A stretch of DNA of 64,000 nucleotides from an uncultured Burkholderiales bacterium (lineage in GTDB: Bacteria > Pseudomonadota > Gammaproteobacteria > Burkholderiales > Burkholderiaceae_C): the NCBI GenBank assembly GCA_943908475.1, contig CALTTG010000014.1, positions 1 to 64,000 on the forward strand, in the 5' to 3' direction. Both the position numbers and the translations under genes were made by a program. Every line of letters starts with the position of its first letter. The stretch's first letter is position 1. Shown piece by piece: positions 17,784 to 26,240 of the stretch. The notes under the pieces are model-generated. The model ran no database searches. It was not told the DNA's origin and saw only the letters and a list, made by a program, of their open reading frames with translations.

Positions 17784-19661
17784 TCAGCCCGATCGTTTTT
17801 TGGCCTTGGCCTGCAACTGCAAGGCGTTGAGTTGCGCTTCCAACGCCAGGGCCGCCGTGCTGGCCCGATAGGGGTGAATGGCCATCAGGTGGTTGTCGAA
17901 TGACGCGCCTTGCTCGGTGCGCCAAGTGGCCCACAAGCGGGGTCGGCCGTCGAATTCCGCCTTGAGCACCGCGTCGGGCTCCAGAGCCAGCCAGTTTCGG
18001 GTGGGCATCACCGGGTCCGACGTGTTCGGGAAGTTCATCATCTGTGCCGTGTGCTCGGAGTCGATGGTCTGCACCTTCCGCCCCGCCTGGTTGAGGTACC
18101 ACAGGAAAATGCGCTCGGCAAAGCCGCTGGGGCTGGGGTGCACCACCCCCGTGGACGTCAGCTGATGCACGCGTTGACCATTGCTGACCGTTGAGCCTTT
18201 GGTCGCAAACCCCCATGCCGCCACGTGCACATCGCCCGACACCAGGGCGACCCGGCATTTCACGCGCTCACCCAGGGCCACCAATGCCTGCACCAAGCGT
18301 TTGCGTTCGTGTTCATGGCGATCATGTGACCAGTGGTCGTTCAAATCGTCTGCACTGCCACTGGTGACGTTGTCGTTGGCCAGGAAGGTCAAAGGCCCCT
18401 CGACCAAGGACAGCTTGGGGTGAACCACCGGCACGCTGGACATCACCAGCATGTGGGTCACCGCCTGAGGCTGCATCGCGTTCCACACGCCGTGCCAGGC
18501 TTGCCAGCAGGCCGGTGACAGCACCTGCTGCTGCGACCGGTTGGTGCGCAGGTCCATCACACACAGGCGCAAGACCCCCATGTCCAACACATGGTTGAAC
18601 CCCGCCTGCCCATCGAGGAAGTTCAAGGACAAGGGGTCGGCCTTCCGCACCGCTTGCCAGGCCTGAGCGTCGACCGCTGGAGGCTGCCCCTTCACGACCG
18701 CGCCTTTCACACATTGCAGCATGGGGTCACGCGAGCCAGGTGCGCTGAAATCATGCAAGGTCGGCAGGTCGGCCAATTTCATCTGCAACTGGCACACCCA
18801 GAAGGCTTCGCGCGCGATGCGAAACAGCGTCTGGAGCAGCGGGCAACGTTGCTTGGCGGGCGAGTACGAGCCCCAACCGTCAAAAATGTCGTGGTCGTCC
18901 CACATCATCACGGTGGGCATGGAGGCGAACCCCACACCGGCATTGAGCACGGGGCCTGCCACGGCCTTGCCCGTCGGGCTCTGACTCCACCGCTGCACGT
19001 AGGTGCGCCAGAAATAGGCTTCGATCTGGGAGGTCAGCTTTTTCGAGGGCACGAACTTGAGCTGCTCGTCCTCGTCCAGCTCGACCCAAGCTTTGAGCTC
19101 GGGCACTTCGCTCCAAACCCCGTCCATGTAGACCTGATCGCCCCCCGCCAGCAAGAGGTGAAAGCGCTGCACACCCTTGGCATGGCTCACGGTTTCATGC
19201 CACTGCTGCTCGCGGTCCAGCGGGTACTGTGGCGGCCGAAGCCGCGCATCGTGGTTGCACAGCAGGTCAGACCACACGTGGTTGGCCGGGGTTTTGAGCT
19301 CTTTGATCAACTTGGGATCGGAAAACCCGTTGCACGACACATAGGCCATGCGTGGCGTTTGCCCGCTGGCCGGCACCGTGAAGTGCCAGCGGGCCCCAGG
19401 ATCGCCCTTGACGCCATAGGCGAGGCGACGCTCCTGCGCGGTCTGCGGCACGCTCAGGTCGTAACGCAGAAAGTCGCCCACCGGGCTCTCGTGCAAGCGC
19501 ACGGGCGCCGCCAAGGCTTTGCCCTCCAGCTCCAACACAGGCGCCGCCGCCCCCGTGGGCACCACGAGCATGGCAGACACCTTCCATCGGCCCTTCGACT
19601 TCTCGGTCGTTGTTTGCCCTCTGAACGACAATACGGGGCCCATCACGATGGTGTTGCTCAT
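17784..19661 (-). CDS. PhoD-like alkaline phosphatase family protein
   Basis: A 625-residue metallophosphatase of the PhoD-like type. Motifs: HLLLAGGDQVYMDGVW (metal Asp/Asp), MMWDDHDIFDGWGSY (Asp-His) and ALVSGDVHVAAWGF (His pair). No signal peptide is seen at the chosen start MSNTIVMGPVLSFRG, unlike secreted PhoD, so it may be cytoplasmic. The N-terminal about 150 residues form the beta-sandwich that precedes the phosphatase domain in this group. The frame extends upstream to 19838 into yheS, but MSNTIV at 19661 is the sensible start. It is convergent with prmB and divergent from yheS. Phosphodiesterase or phosphomonoesterase substrate unknown. Confidence 0.83.
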   Translation of the reverse strand: MSNTIVMGPVLSFRGQTTTEKSKGRWKVSAMLVVPTGAAAPVLELEGKALAAPVRLHESPVGDFLRYDLSVPQTAQERRLAYGVKGDPGARWHFTVPASGQTPRMAYVSCNGFSDPKLIKELKTPANHVWSDLLCNHDARLRPPQYPLDREQQWHETVSHAKGVQRFHLLLAGGDQVYMDGVWSEVPELKAWVELDEDEQLKFVPSKKLTSQIEAYFWRTYVQRWSQSPTGKAVAGPVLNAGVGFASMPTVMMWDDHDIFDGWGSYSPAKQRCPLLQTLFRIAREAFWVCQLQMKLADLPTLHDFSAPGSRDPMLQCVKGAVVKGQPPAVDAQAWQAVRKADPLSLNFLDGQAGFNHVLDMGVLRLCVMDLRTNRSQQQVLSPACWQAWHGVWNAMQPQAVTHMLVMSSVPVVHPKLSLVEGPLTFLANDNVTSGSADDLNDHWSHDRHEHERKRLVQALVALGERVKCRVALVSGDVHVAAWGFATKGSTVSNGQRVHQLTSTGVVHPSPSGFAERIFLWYLNQAGRKVQTIDSEHTAQMMNFPNTSDPVMPTRNWLALEPDAVLKAEFDGRPRLWATWRTEQGASFDNHLMAIHPYRASTAALALEAQLNALQLQAKAKKRSG

Positions 19662-19763
19662 GTCTGCCTGAATGCTTGTGCTGGAAAAGGCCCGTATTGT
19701 GAACAAAGTCACGGCAACCACCATCCCTAATCCGAGGCGTGTCCGCGCCCACCCCACTTCCTC
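19662..19763. other. Divergent spacer PhoD-like gene / yheS
   Basis: About 100 bases. No clear -35/-10 pairs could be assigned on either strand, although CACAAT on the minus strand (near 19692-19697) is a possible -10 for the phosphatase gene. Confidence 0.3.
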
Positions 19764-21728
19764 ATGATCGTCCTCAAGAACGTCACCTTGCTGCGCGGCG
19801 TCAAGCCCGTGCTTGAACAGGCCAGCGCCACCCTGCACCCCGGCGAAAAAGTCGGCCTGGTGGGGCGAAATGGCGCCGGCAAGTCATCGCTGTTCGCCCT
19901 GCTGTCGGGCAAGCTGCACCCAGACGCTGGCGACTGCGACATCCCCGCCGCCTGGCTGGCTCCCGGCGCGTTGGCCGAAGTGGCGCAAAACATGCCGGAA
20001 ACCGACGATCCCGCGACGGAGTTCGTGCTGCAAGGCGACGGTCGCCTCATGCAAGCCCGACAGATGCTGTCGACCGCCGAAGCACAAGGGGACGGCCACG
20101 CCATGGCCGAAGCCCACGCCGAACTCGCCGAGGCGGGTCACTTCGACGCACCGGCGCGTGCGCAGGCCTTGCTGCTGGGGCTGGGGTTTCGGAGCGACCA
20201 ACTCGAGGCGCCGGTCAACAGCTTCTCGGGCGGCTGGCGCATGCGCTTGCAGTTGGCGCGCGCGCTGATGTGCCCTTCTCGCCTGCTGCTGCTCGACGAG
20301 CCCACCAACCACTTGGACCTGGACGCCCTGGTGTGGCTGGAGAGCTGGCTGCAGCGCTATGAGGGCACCTGCATCATCATCAGCCACGACCGCGAGTTCC
20401 TCGACGCCACCACCAAGGTCACCTTGCACCTGGACGAAGGCCAGTTGACCCGCTACACCGGTGGCTATTCGCAATTCGAGCAGATGCGGGCTGAGCGCAT
20501 CAGTCAGCAACAGGCGGCTTACGGACGCCAGCAAGAGCGCATGGCGCAACTGCAGCGCTTCATCGACCGTTTCAAGGCCAAAGCGAGCAAGGCCAAACAG
20601 GCCCAAAGCCGCGTCAAGGCCCTGGAGCGCATGGAGAAAATCGGCCCCGTGCTGACCGCGAGCGATTTTGAGTTTGAGTTCCCCGCGCCCGACAGCCTGC
20701 CCAACCCGATGCTGTCGCTGAAAGAGCTCAGCTGCGGCTATCGACTGCCTGAAGGCGACACCATCATTGTTCGAGGCATCAACCGCTCGGTCCTGCCCGG
20801 ACAGCGCATCGGCATCCTGGGCGCCAATGGACAGGGCAAATCCACGCTGGTCAAGACCCTGGCGCACATGCAACCGGCCATCGCAGGCCAGATCACCGAG
20901 GGCAAAGGGCTGAACATCGGCTACTTCGCGCAGCAGGAACTGGACGTGCTGCGTCCGGACGAAGGTCCGCTGGCCCACATGATCCGCCTGGCCAAAGCCG
21001 TCAACCCACAGGCTCGCGAGCAAGAACTGCGCGACTTCCTGGGGCGGTTCCGGTTCACCGGCGACATGGTCATGCAACCCGTGGGTCAATTCAGTGGGGG
21101 CGAAAAGGCTCGCCTCGTGCTGGCCCTGGTGGTGTGGCAACGCCCTAACCTGCTCCTGCTGGACGAGCCCACCAACCACCTCGATTTGACCACCCGAGAG
21201 GCCCTGAGCATGGCCCTCAACGAGTTTGAAGGCACCGTCATGCTGGTCAGCCACGACCGGGCACTGCTGCGTGAAGTCTGCGACGAATTCTGGTTGGTGA
21301 CCCGAGGTGGGGTGGACACCTTCGATGGCGACCTGGACGACTACCAACGCTGGCTGGTCGAGCAGGGCAAAGCACAGACCGCCGCACTGAAGGCCGCGCA
21401 GACCGCGGCCCATGCCTCGCAGGCCGAATCCAGCGGGCTCGCACCCAATCGCAAGGAGGACCGCAAGGCTGCTGCGCAGGCGCGCCAGAAACTGCAAGAG
21501 CAAGCTCGCCCCATCAAGGCTGAGCTCAAGAAAATTGATGCGCAACTCAGTGTGCTCAGCGCCGAACGAGACGCCCTCAGCGAAGCCCTCTGCGATCCGC
21601 AACTGGCGGCGACGGATCGCACCGACAAAGCCCGTCGGCTCAAAACCGTGGGCGACGACATCGACGCATTGGAAATGCACTGGCTGACCCTCAGCGAGCA
21701 ACTGGAGGCCCTGGAAGCCAGCACCTGA
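19764..21728 (+). CDS. yheS: ABC-F family ATPase YheS
   Basis: A 654-residue soluble ABC-F protein with two nucleotide-binding domains. Walker A sites are GRNGAGKS (34-41) and GANGQGKS. Signatures are NSFSGGWRMRLQLA and QFSGGEKARLVLAL, and both Walker B motifs read LLLLDEPTNHLDL. The linker has the long charged P-site tRNA interaction motif (RISQQQAAYGRQQERMAQLQ). A C-terminal coiled coil follows (about 545-650). This architecture and the start MIVLKNVTLLRGVKPVL are those of E. coli YheS, a ribosome-associated translation factor that can relieve certain stalled ribosomes. Confidence 0.93.
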   Translation: MIVLKNVTLLRGVKPVLEQASATLHPGEKVGLVGRNGAGKSSLFALLSGKLHPDAGDCDIPAAWLAPGALAEVAQNMPETDDPATEFVLQGDGRLMQARQMLSTAEAQGDGHAMAEAHAELAEAGHFDAPARAQALLLGLGFRSDQLEAPVNSFSGGWRMRLQLARALMCPSRLLLLDEPTNHLDLDALVWLESWLQRYEGTCIIISHDREFLDATTKVTLHLDEGQLTRYTGGYSQFEQMRAERISQQQAAYGRQQERMAQLQRFIDRFKAKASKAKQAQSRVKALERMEKIGPVLTASDFEFEFPAPDSLPNPMLSLKELSCGYRLPEGDTIIVRGINRSVLPGQRIGILGANGQGKSTLVKTLAHMQPAIAGQITEGKGLNIGYFAQQELDVLRPDEGPLAHMIRLAKAVNPQAREQELRDFLGRFRFTGDMVMQPVGQFSGGEKARLVLALVVWQRPNLLLLDEPTNHLDLTTREALSMALNEFEGTVMLVSHDRALLREVCDEFWLVTRGGVDTFDGDLDDYQRWLVEQGKAQTAALKAAQTAAHASQAESSGLAPNRKEDRKAAAQARQKLQEQARPIKAELKKIDAQLSVLSAERDALSEALCDPQLAATDRTDKARRLKTVGDDIDALEMHWLTLSEQLEALEAST

Positions 21729-21863
21729 CACGCCAGCTCGCCGCTGTGTCCGGGATCAGCCCCGCCGATTTCACTGCGGTAAATCCCTGATGCCTGTGAT
21801 CTGAACGCAGGGAGAAACCTGAAAAAACGGTGTTAAGGTGTTGATTGGATTGACTTCCAAGCG
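21729..21863. other. Intergenic region yheS / NlpC gene
   Basis: About 135 bases with an AT-richer patch around 21815-21855. I see no clear terminator for yheS; the promoter of the NlpC/P60 gene is at the right-hand end. Confidence 0.35.
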
Positions 21864-21892
21864 TTGACGGGCACCCCCGAATGCCCTAGCCT
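21864..21892 (+). promoter_or_regulatory. Predicted promoter of NlpC/P60 gene
   Basis: TTGACG (21864-21869), a 17-base spacer, then TAGCCT (21887-21892). The start codon at 21901 is nine bases after the -10, so the mRNA would be nearly leaderless; there is no Shine-Dalgarno sequence. The spacer itself contains GGGCA and TGCCC as an inverted repeat with an eight-base loop. Confidence 0.45.
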
Positions 21893-21900
21893 TGCGACCC

Positions 21901-22596
21901 ATGCGTTTTTTCCGCGGAGACATCCTGCGCCTGCTCACCGCCGCCGCTCTGGCATGGCTGGTCAGCACCGCCGCTCAGGCTCAAAACCTGCCGGAAGGTG
22001 CCGCGTCTGCGCCCACCTCGTCAGACAGTGCCGACCCGGTCAGCCGTTTCCTCAGCGATCGCGGCCTCATCAACACGCGTCCGGTCGTCAACGCTGCGGT
22101 TCAGGTGCGTGACAAAGCGGCCTCGGTGGCCGCCGACCTGGTGATGTCGGCCATGGATTTCCTCGGCGTGCCCTACCGCATGGGGGGACAATCTCGGGAA
22201 ACAGGCTTCGATTGCAGCGGCTTCACGCGCCACGTGTTTGAAAACAGCCTGGGTCTGGTCCTGCCGCGTCGAGCGGCGGAACAAGCGAACATGCCCGGGA
22301 TGCTGGCGGTCAACCAATCGGAGCTCAAGCCCGGCGATCTGGTGTTCTTCAACACCTTGCGCAACACCTTCTCCCACGTGGGCATCTACATCGGCGACAA
22401 CAAGTTCATCCATTCGCCTCGCAGTGGCGCCGTGGTGCGCATCGAAGACATGCGACTGGCGTACTGGCAGCAACGGTTCGACGGCGCCCGCCGCCCCCCC
22501 GCGCTGAACAAGTCGGGTGCAGTCGCAGTGCCAACATCCGGTCTGCCCCCAGTGGCCCGCAGCGGCAACGGGCTGAGCGCTGAACAAGCCCCCTGA
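21901..22596 (+). CDS. NlpC/P60 family cell-wall peptidase
   Basis: A 231-residue exported NlpC/P60 cysteine peptidase that cleaves peptidoglycan stem peptides, usually the D-Glu to DAP bond. A signal peptide (about 1-27, ending TAAQAQ) leads to a short linker, then the catalytic domain: Cys105 in ETGFDCSGFTRHVF, His in NTFSHVGIYIG and the third polar residue His in KFIHSPRSG. The tail after about 195 is a Pro/Ala-rich, low-complexity extension. The start at ATG 21901 opens a typical MRFFRGDILRLL signal region. Confidence 0.92.
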   Translation: MRFFRGDILRLLTAAALAWLVSTAAQAQNLPEGAASAPTSSDSADPVSRFLSDRGLINTRPVVNAAVQVRDKAASVAADLVMSAMDFLGVPYRMGGQSRETGFDCSGFTRHVFENSLGLVLPRRAAEQANMPGMLAVNQSELKPGDLVFFNTLRNTFSHVGIYIGDNKFIHSPRSGAVVRIEDMRLAYWQQRFDGARRPPALNKSGAVAVPTSGLPPVARSGNGLSAEQAP

Positions 22597-22640
22597 TCCC
22601 AGGGCCATCGGCAGCCTGACACCGGCATGGCGCCGTGCAG

Positions 22641-22658
22641 TGGGACAATGTCCCAATG
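22641..22658 (+). promoter_or_regulatory. -10 element inside inverted repeat at moaA start
   Basis: Perfect arms TGGGAC (22641-22646) and GTCCCA (22650-22655) enclose AAT, and GACAAT (22644-22649) is a -10-like hexamer. The moaA ATG follows at 22656, seven bases downstream, which is just where transcription would begin. Confidence 0.45.
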
Positions 22659-23801
22659 CGTGAAGACCGCATCATTCCCCTCATGCCTGAGCAGGGCCCA
22701 CGCGGCCCCTCGTCGCTGTCCGCGCGTCAACCCCTGCCGCACGCCTCGACCGCATCCACGCTGACTGCCCCTCGACCGATCGATCGATTGGGGCGCCCTC
22801 TGCGAGACTTGCGGATCTCGGTGACCGACCGCTGCAACTTCCGCTGTGGCTATTGCATGCCTCGCGAGGTGTATGGCCCGGGCCACCGCTTCATGCCCCA
22901 CCCCGAACTGCTCAGCTTCGAGGAAATCGAGCGCAGCGCCCGCATCTTCCTGGCTTTGGGTGTTCATAAGCTCCGACTGACCGGCGGTGAACCCCTGATG
23001 CGACGAGACCTGCCGGTATTGATCGACAAACTCGCTCGCCTGCGCACCGAGTCTGGCCTGCCGCCCGAACTGGCCCTGACCACCAACGGCGCCCTGCTGG
23101 CGCCCCGAGCTGCGGCCTTGCGCTCAGCGGGTCTGAACCGCCTGACGGTGAGCCTCGATGCCATCGACGATGCCACCTTCCGACGCATGAGCGACAGCGA
23201 CATCCCACTGAGTCAGGTGCTCCAAGGCATCGAGGCGGCGCAGCACGTTGGCTTGGGCCCCTTGAAGGTCAACATGGTCGTTCAACGCGGCGTCAACGAC
23301 CACCAGATCCTGCCCATGATCGCGCACTTCCGCCACAGCGGCATCGAGCTGCGCTTCATCGAGTTCATGGACGTGGGCCACACCAATGGCTGGAACCTCC
23401 AGCAGGTCATGCCCACCGATGCCGTGATCCAGCACATTGAATCCCGCTGGTCGTTGCGAGCCATGCCCCATGCGAGGCCCGGGGACACCGCCAAACGCAT
23501 GGCGCTGGCCGATGGCTCCCTGACCTTGGGCTTCATTTCCAGCGTGACCCAAGCGTTTTGCGGCGATTGCAACCGGCTCCGCCTCAGCACCGATGGGCGC
23601 CTGTACACCTGCCTGTTCACCGGCCAGGGACACGACCTGAGGGATGCCCTGCGAAACTCCGACGACGACGTGCTCATTCAATCGCGCATTGCCGCGCTTT
23701 GGCAACAGCGCCACGACCAGTATTCCGCCTTGCGCGGCCAGCGCCCCGCGCAGGGCCAGGCGGCATCTGATCGGGTCGAAATGAGTTTCATCGGAGGCTG
23801 A
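22656..23801 (+). CDS. moaA: GTP 3',8-cyclase MoaA
   Basis: A 381-residue radical-SAM enzyme that starts molybdenum cofactor synthesis by rearranging GTP to 3',8-cyclo-7,8-dihydro-GTP. The N-terminal 4Fe-4S motif is CNFRCGYC (Cys60, 64 and 67). The second cluster is in AFCGDCNRLRLSTDGRLYTCLF. The SAM-binding GGEP is in RLTGGEPLMRRDLP. The C-terminus ends in the Gly-Gly tail (SFIGG) that is required for activity. About 35 extra N-terminal residues precede the core (RPIDRLGRPLRDLRIS). ATG 22656 is chosen because it abuts a -10-like box; ATG 22683 is possible. It heads moaA-mobA-GNAT. Confidence 0.94.
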   Translation: MREDRIIPLMPEQGPRGPSSLSARQPLPHASTASTLTAPRPIDRLGRPLRDLRISVTDRCNFRCGYCMPREVYGPGHRFMPHPELLSFEEIERSARIFLALGVHKLRLTGGEPLMRRDLPVLIDKLARLRTESGLPPELALTTNGALLAPRAAALRSAGLNRLTVSLDAIDDATFRRMSDSDIPLSQVLQGIEAAQHVGLGPLKVNMVVQRGVNDHQILPMIAHFRHSGIELRFIEFMDVGHTNGWNLQQVMPTDAVIQHIESRWSLRAMPHARPGDTAKRMALADGSLTLGFISSVTQAFCGDCNRLRLSTDGRLYTCLFTGQGHDLRDALRNSDDDVLIQSRIAALWQQRHDQYSALRGQRPAQGQAASDRVEMSFIGG

Positions 23802-23805
23802 CCCC

Positions 23806-24390
23806 ATGAAGTCCGCAGAGATCGAGGGCTGGTTGCTCAGTGGCGGACAAGGCCGACGCATGGGCGGGCAAGACAAGGGCCTGGTGAACTGGCGGGGCGA
23901 GCCCCTCGTCCACCACACCGTGCGGCGCCTGCGGCCACAGGTCTCACGGTTGTCGATCAGCGCCAACCGGCACCTTGAAGACTACGCTTTGCTTGGGCAC
24001 CCGGTGATCCCGGATGATGCAGACCTCGCTCAAGAAGGTGGCCCCCTGCTGGGCATGCTCACGGCTTGGCGGCACACCCAATCGCCCTGGCTGCAATTCC
24101 TGCCCTGCGACTACCCCCAAGTGCCCAGTGACCTCGTGAGTCGCCTGCACCAGGAAGCGCTTCGCACCCAATCTCTGGCGGCAGTCCCTGTCACCCACTG
24201 GCAAGGCGAACCCCGCCACCATTGGGCCTGTGCACTCGTTCACCGCGATCTTCACGCTTCTTTGCACACCTTGTTTCACCAAGGTGAGCGGCGTGTGCGA
24301 GTCTGGCTGACTGCGCACACGTGGTGCAGCGTCGGCTTTGAATCTGCTGAAGCCTTCCAGAACCTCAACACCCCCGGAGACTTGGCATGA
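23806..24390 (+). CDS. mobA: Molybdenum cofactor guanylyltransferase
   Basis: A 194-residue MobA that attaches GMP from GTP to molybdopterin to make the Mo-guanine dinucleotide cofactor. The nucleotide-binding motif is LLSGGQGRRMGGQDKGL (about 10-26). The conserved catalytic region LPCDYPQVPSDLV (about 104-116) and a terminal NLNTPGDL motif are also present. It begins four bases after the moaA stop and overlaps the GNAT gene by four bases, so the three are cotranscribed. Confidence 0.93.
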   Translation: MKSAEIEGWLLSGGQGRRMGGQDKGLVNWRGEPLVHHTVRRLRPQVSRLSISANRHLEDYALLGHPVIPDDADLAQEGGPLLGMLTAWRHTQSPWLQFLPCDYPQVPSDLVSRLHQEALRTQSLAAVPVTHWQGEPRHHWACALVHRDLHASLHTLFHQGERRVRVWLTAHTWCSVGFESAEAFQNLNTPGDLA

Positions 24391-24935
24391 ACCGAACCGA
24401 TGCCTTCACTGTTCGCATTGCCCGTGTGTCTCCTGCTGAACTCAGTGCCTTCAAAACACTGCGTGACGAAGGTTTGCGTCTGCACCCAGAAGCATTTGAC
24501 GCCGATCTGGACCAGGAACAGGCGCGGCCACCGGAGAGCTATGTTGGACGACTGGGCTTGAGCGAAGCCCGAGGAGGCACTTTCCTGCTCGGGGCATGGG
24601 CGGGCCAAGACATGGTGGGCATGATTGGCCTGGAGCGACAACTCCTGCCCAAGCTCCGCCACAGTGCCGAGCTCAACGGCATGATGGTGCGCCCCTCACA
24701 TGCTGGCCACGGCATCGGCATGGCCCTGGTGGAGCAGTGCATCCGCGAAGCTCGTCAGGCCCAGGGCCTGGAGTTGCTGACCTTGCGGGTCAGCGCCGAG
24801 AACCATGCCGCCATCCGCCTGTACGAGCGGGGCGGATTTCAAGCCTGCGGCGTGGTGCCCAAAGCCATCAAGCTGTGGGATGCCCATGGGCGCGTGCGCC
24901 ACGTGGACCGCCTCACCATGGCGCTCGTGCTCTGA
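24387..24935 (+). CDS. GNAT family N-acetyltransferase
   Basis: A 182-residue GNAT-fold acetyltransferase. The acetyl-CoA pocket motif A is visible as MMVRPSHAGHGIGMALVEQC (about 98-117; the Q/R-x-x-G-x-G/A signature reads HAGHGIG). The conserved C-terminal ENHAAIRLYERGGFQACG (about 138-155) is also present. The substrate is unknown. It shares an ATGA overlap with mobA; this suggests a joint transcript but not necessarily a role in molybdenum cofactor metabolism. Confidence 0.87.
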   Translation: MNRTDAFTVRIARVSPAELSAFKTLRDEGLRLHPEAFDADLDQEQARPPESYVGRLGLSEARGGTFLLGAWAGQDMVGMIGLERQLLPKLRHSAELNGMMVRPSHAGHGIGMALVEQCIREARQAQGLELLTLRVSAENHAAIRLYERGGFQACGVVPKAIKLWDAHGRVRHVDRLTMALVL

Positions 24936-24977
24936 GGGCTGCAGGGTCGAGGGCGTGCCTTGCTGGCCCTCGTGCGC

Positions 24978-25424
24978 TCACTGCTCGGCAGCGCCCCGAT
25001 TGGCCAGGCCGTCGGCCCGCTCGTTGCCCGGGTCACCGGCGTGCCCCTTCACCCAGCGCCAATCGACCTTGTGGCGGCTCGCCGCCTGCTCCAGCAGCTG
25101 CCACAACTCGGCATTCTTGACGGGCTTGTTGTCTGCGGTCTTCCAGCCACGTCGTTTCCAGCCGTTGATCCATTCGGTGATGCCCTTGCGCACGTACTCG
25201 CTGTCGGTGTAGAGCACGACATCGCAACGCTTCTTGAGCACATTCAAGGCTTCGATCACGGCCGTCAGCTCCATCCGGTTGTTGGTCGTGGAACGCTCCC
25301 CACCCCACATCTCCTTCTCGTGCTGGCCGCTGACCATCCAGACGCCCCAGCCGCCGGGGCCCGGATTGCCTTTGCAGGCGCCATCGGTGTACACCACCAC
25401 TTTCGGTGGTTTCTCATCGCTCAT
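24978..25424 (-). CDS. rnhA: Ribonuclease HI
   Basis: A 148-residue RNase HI that cleaves the RNA strand of RNA-DNA hybrids at R-loops and Okazaki primers. The DEDD active-site residues are visible: Asp14 in VVYTDGACKGNPGPGGWG, Glu in NNRMELTAVIEAL, Asp in VVLYTDSEYV and Asp in VKGHAGDPGNERADGLA. The basic protrusion GWKRRGWKT is present. It follows the methyltransferase gene by three bases and is convergent with the GNAT gene (42-base spacer). Confidence 0.97.
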   Translation of the reverse strand: MSDEKPPKVVVYTDGACKGNPGPGGWGVWMVSGQHEKEMWGGERSTTNNRMELTAVIEALNVLKKRCDVVLYTDSEYVRKGITEWINGWKRRGWKTADNKPVKNAELWQLLEQAASRHKVDWRWVKGHAGDPGNERADGLANRGAAEQ

Positions 25425-25427
25425 GCT

Positions 25428-26240
25428 TCAGTCCTGTTCGTTCGACCGGCTTTCAAAGCCGGGGGCCGAAGTATGCCGGTTGGCCACCACCGCCGGCGCC
25501 GCAGCGCCGGTTCTGACTGGGCGTTTGAGCTTGCCCACCAGCTTCATGCCCCGCGATCGCTTCACGGCCACCAGCATGTAAGTGGCCCCCAGAACGGGCC
25601 ACCATCGTTCACCGGCTCGCTCCATCCAGGCCGAGCGTTCCCACCACGCCTCGTGACGGATCATGGGCCGGTAAAAACCAAATGTGCCTGTCTCAACCTC
25701 CATGTCCAGCAACCGGAGCCAGTCGCGCAAACGCCAATAGGCCATGAATTCACCCTGCGGCAACACCGCCGCACGGCGCACGCCCCAACGGCCCACACGC
25801 TGCCACAACCCCCAAAGGCTGATGGGGTTGAAACCGGCGATGACCACCTTGCCCTCTGGCACCAACACCCGCGCCACCTCACGCAAGGTGTGGTGAGGGT
25901 CGTGCGCCAGCTCCAAGGCATGAGGCATCACCACCAAGTCGAGGCAATTGTTGGGAAACGGCAGCGATTCGAAGTCGCAGCGCAAGGTCAGGCCCGGGGG
26001 CGCCCCGCTGGACAACGGAGGCTGCCAACGTTGGTAGGTCGCATCGACCGCCAGCCAGCGATGCTGCATCCGGTTGGCGCGCAACGCATCCAACTCAGGC
26101 ATCCCGAGTTGCAAGGCGTGGAATCCGAAGATGTCGGCCACCAGCCGGTCCATCTGAGCCTGTTCCCACTCGAGCAAAGCCTGCCCCGGCGGGAGCGCCA
26201 GCCAAGGGTGCAACTCTATAATCGGATCGACTCTCGTCAT
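25428..26240 (-). CDS. Class I SAM-dependent methyltransferase
   Basis: A 270-residue protein of the Methyltransf_11 type, commonly found between gloB and rnhA in proteobacteria. SAM-fold segments are recognisable: the acidic-loop region CDFESLPFPNNCLDLVVMPHALEL (about 104-127) and EVARVLVPEGKVVIAGFNP (about 136-154). The glycine-rich motif I is degraded here. The substrate is unknown. The start at ATG 26240 is used because residues IIELHPWLALPPGQALLEWEQ belong to the family N-terminus; this ATG shares two bases with the divergent gloB ATG. Confidence 0.8.
   Translation of the reverse strand: MTRVDPIIELHPWLALPPGQALLEWEQAQMDRLVADIFGFHALQLGMPELDALRANRMQHRWLAVDATYQRWQPPLSSGAPPGLTLRCDFESLPFPNNCLDLVVMPHALELAHDPHHTLREVARVLVPEGKVVIAGFNPISLWGLWQRVGRWGVRRAAVLPQGEFMAYWRLRDWLRLLDMEVETGTFGFYRPMIRHEAWWERSAWMERAGERWWPVLGATYMLVAVKRSRGMKLVGKLKRPVRTGAAAPAVVANRHTSAPGFESRSNEQD
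26217..26222 (+). promoter_or_regulatory. Perfect -10 box (TATAAT) upstream of gloB
   Basis: A consensus TATAAT 16 bases before the gloB ATG, lying inside the coding sequence of the divergent methyltransferase gene. No good -35 is present. Predicted transcription start is near 26229, leaving roughly ten bases of leader and no Shine-Dalgarno sequence. Confidence 0.5.
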
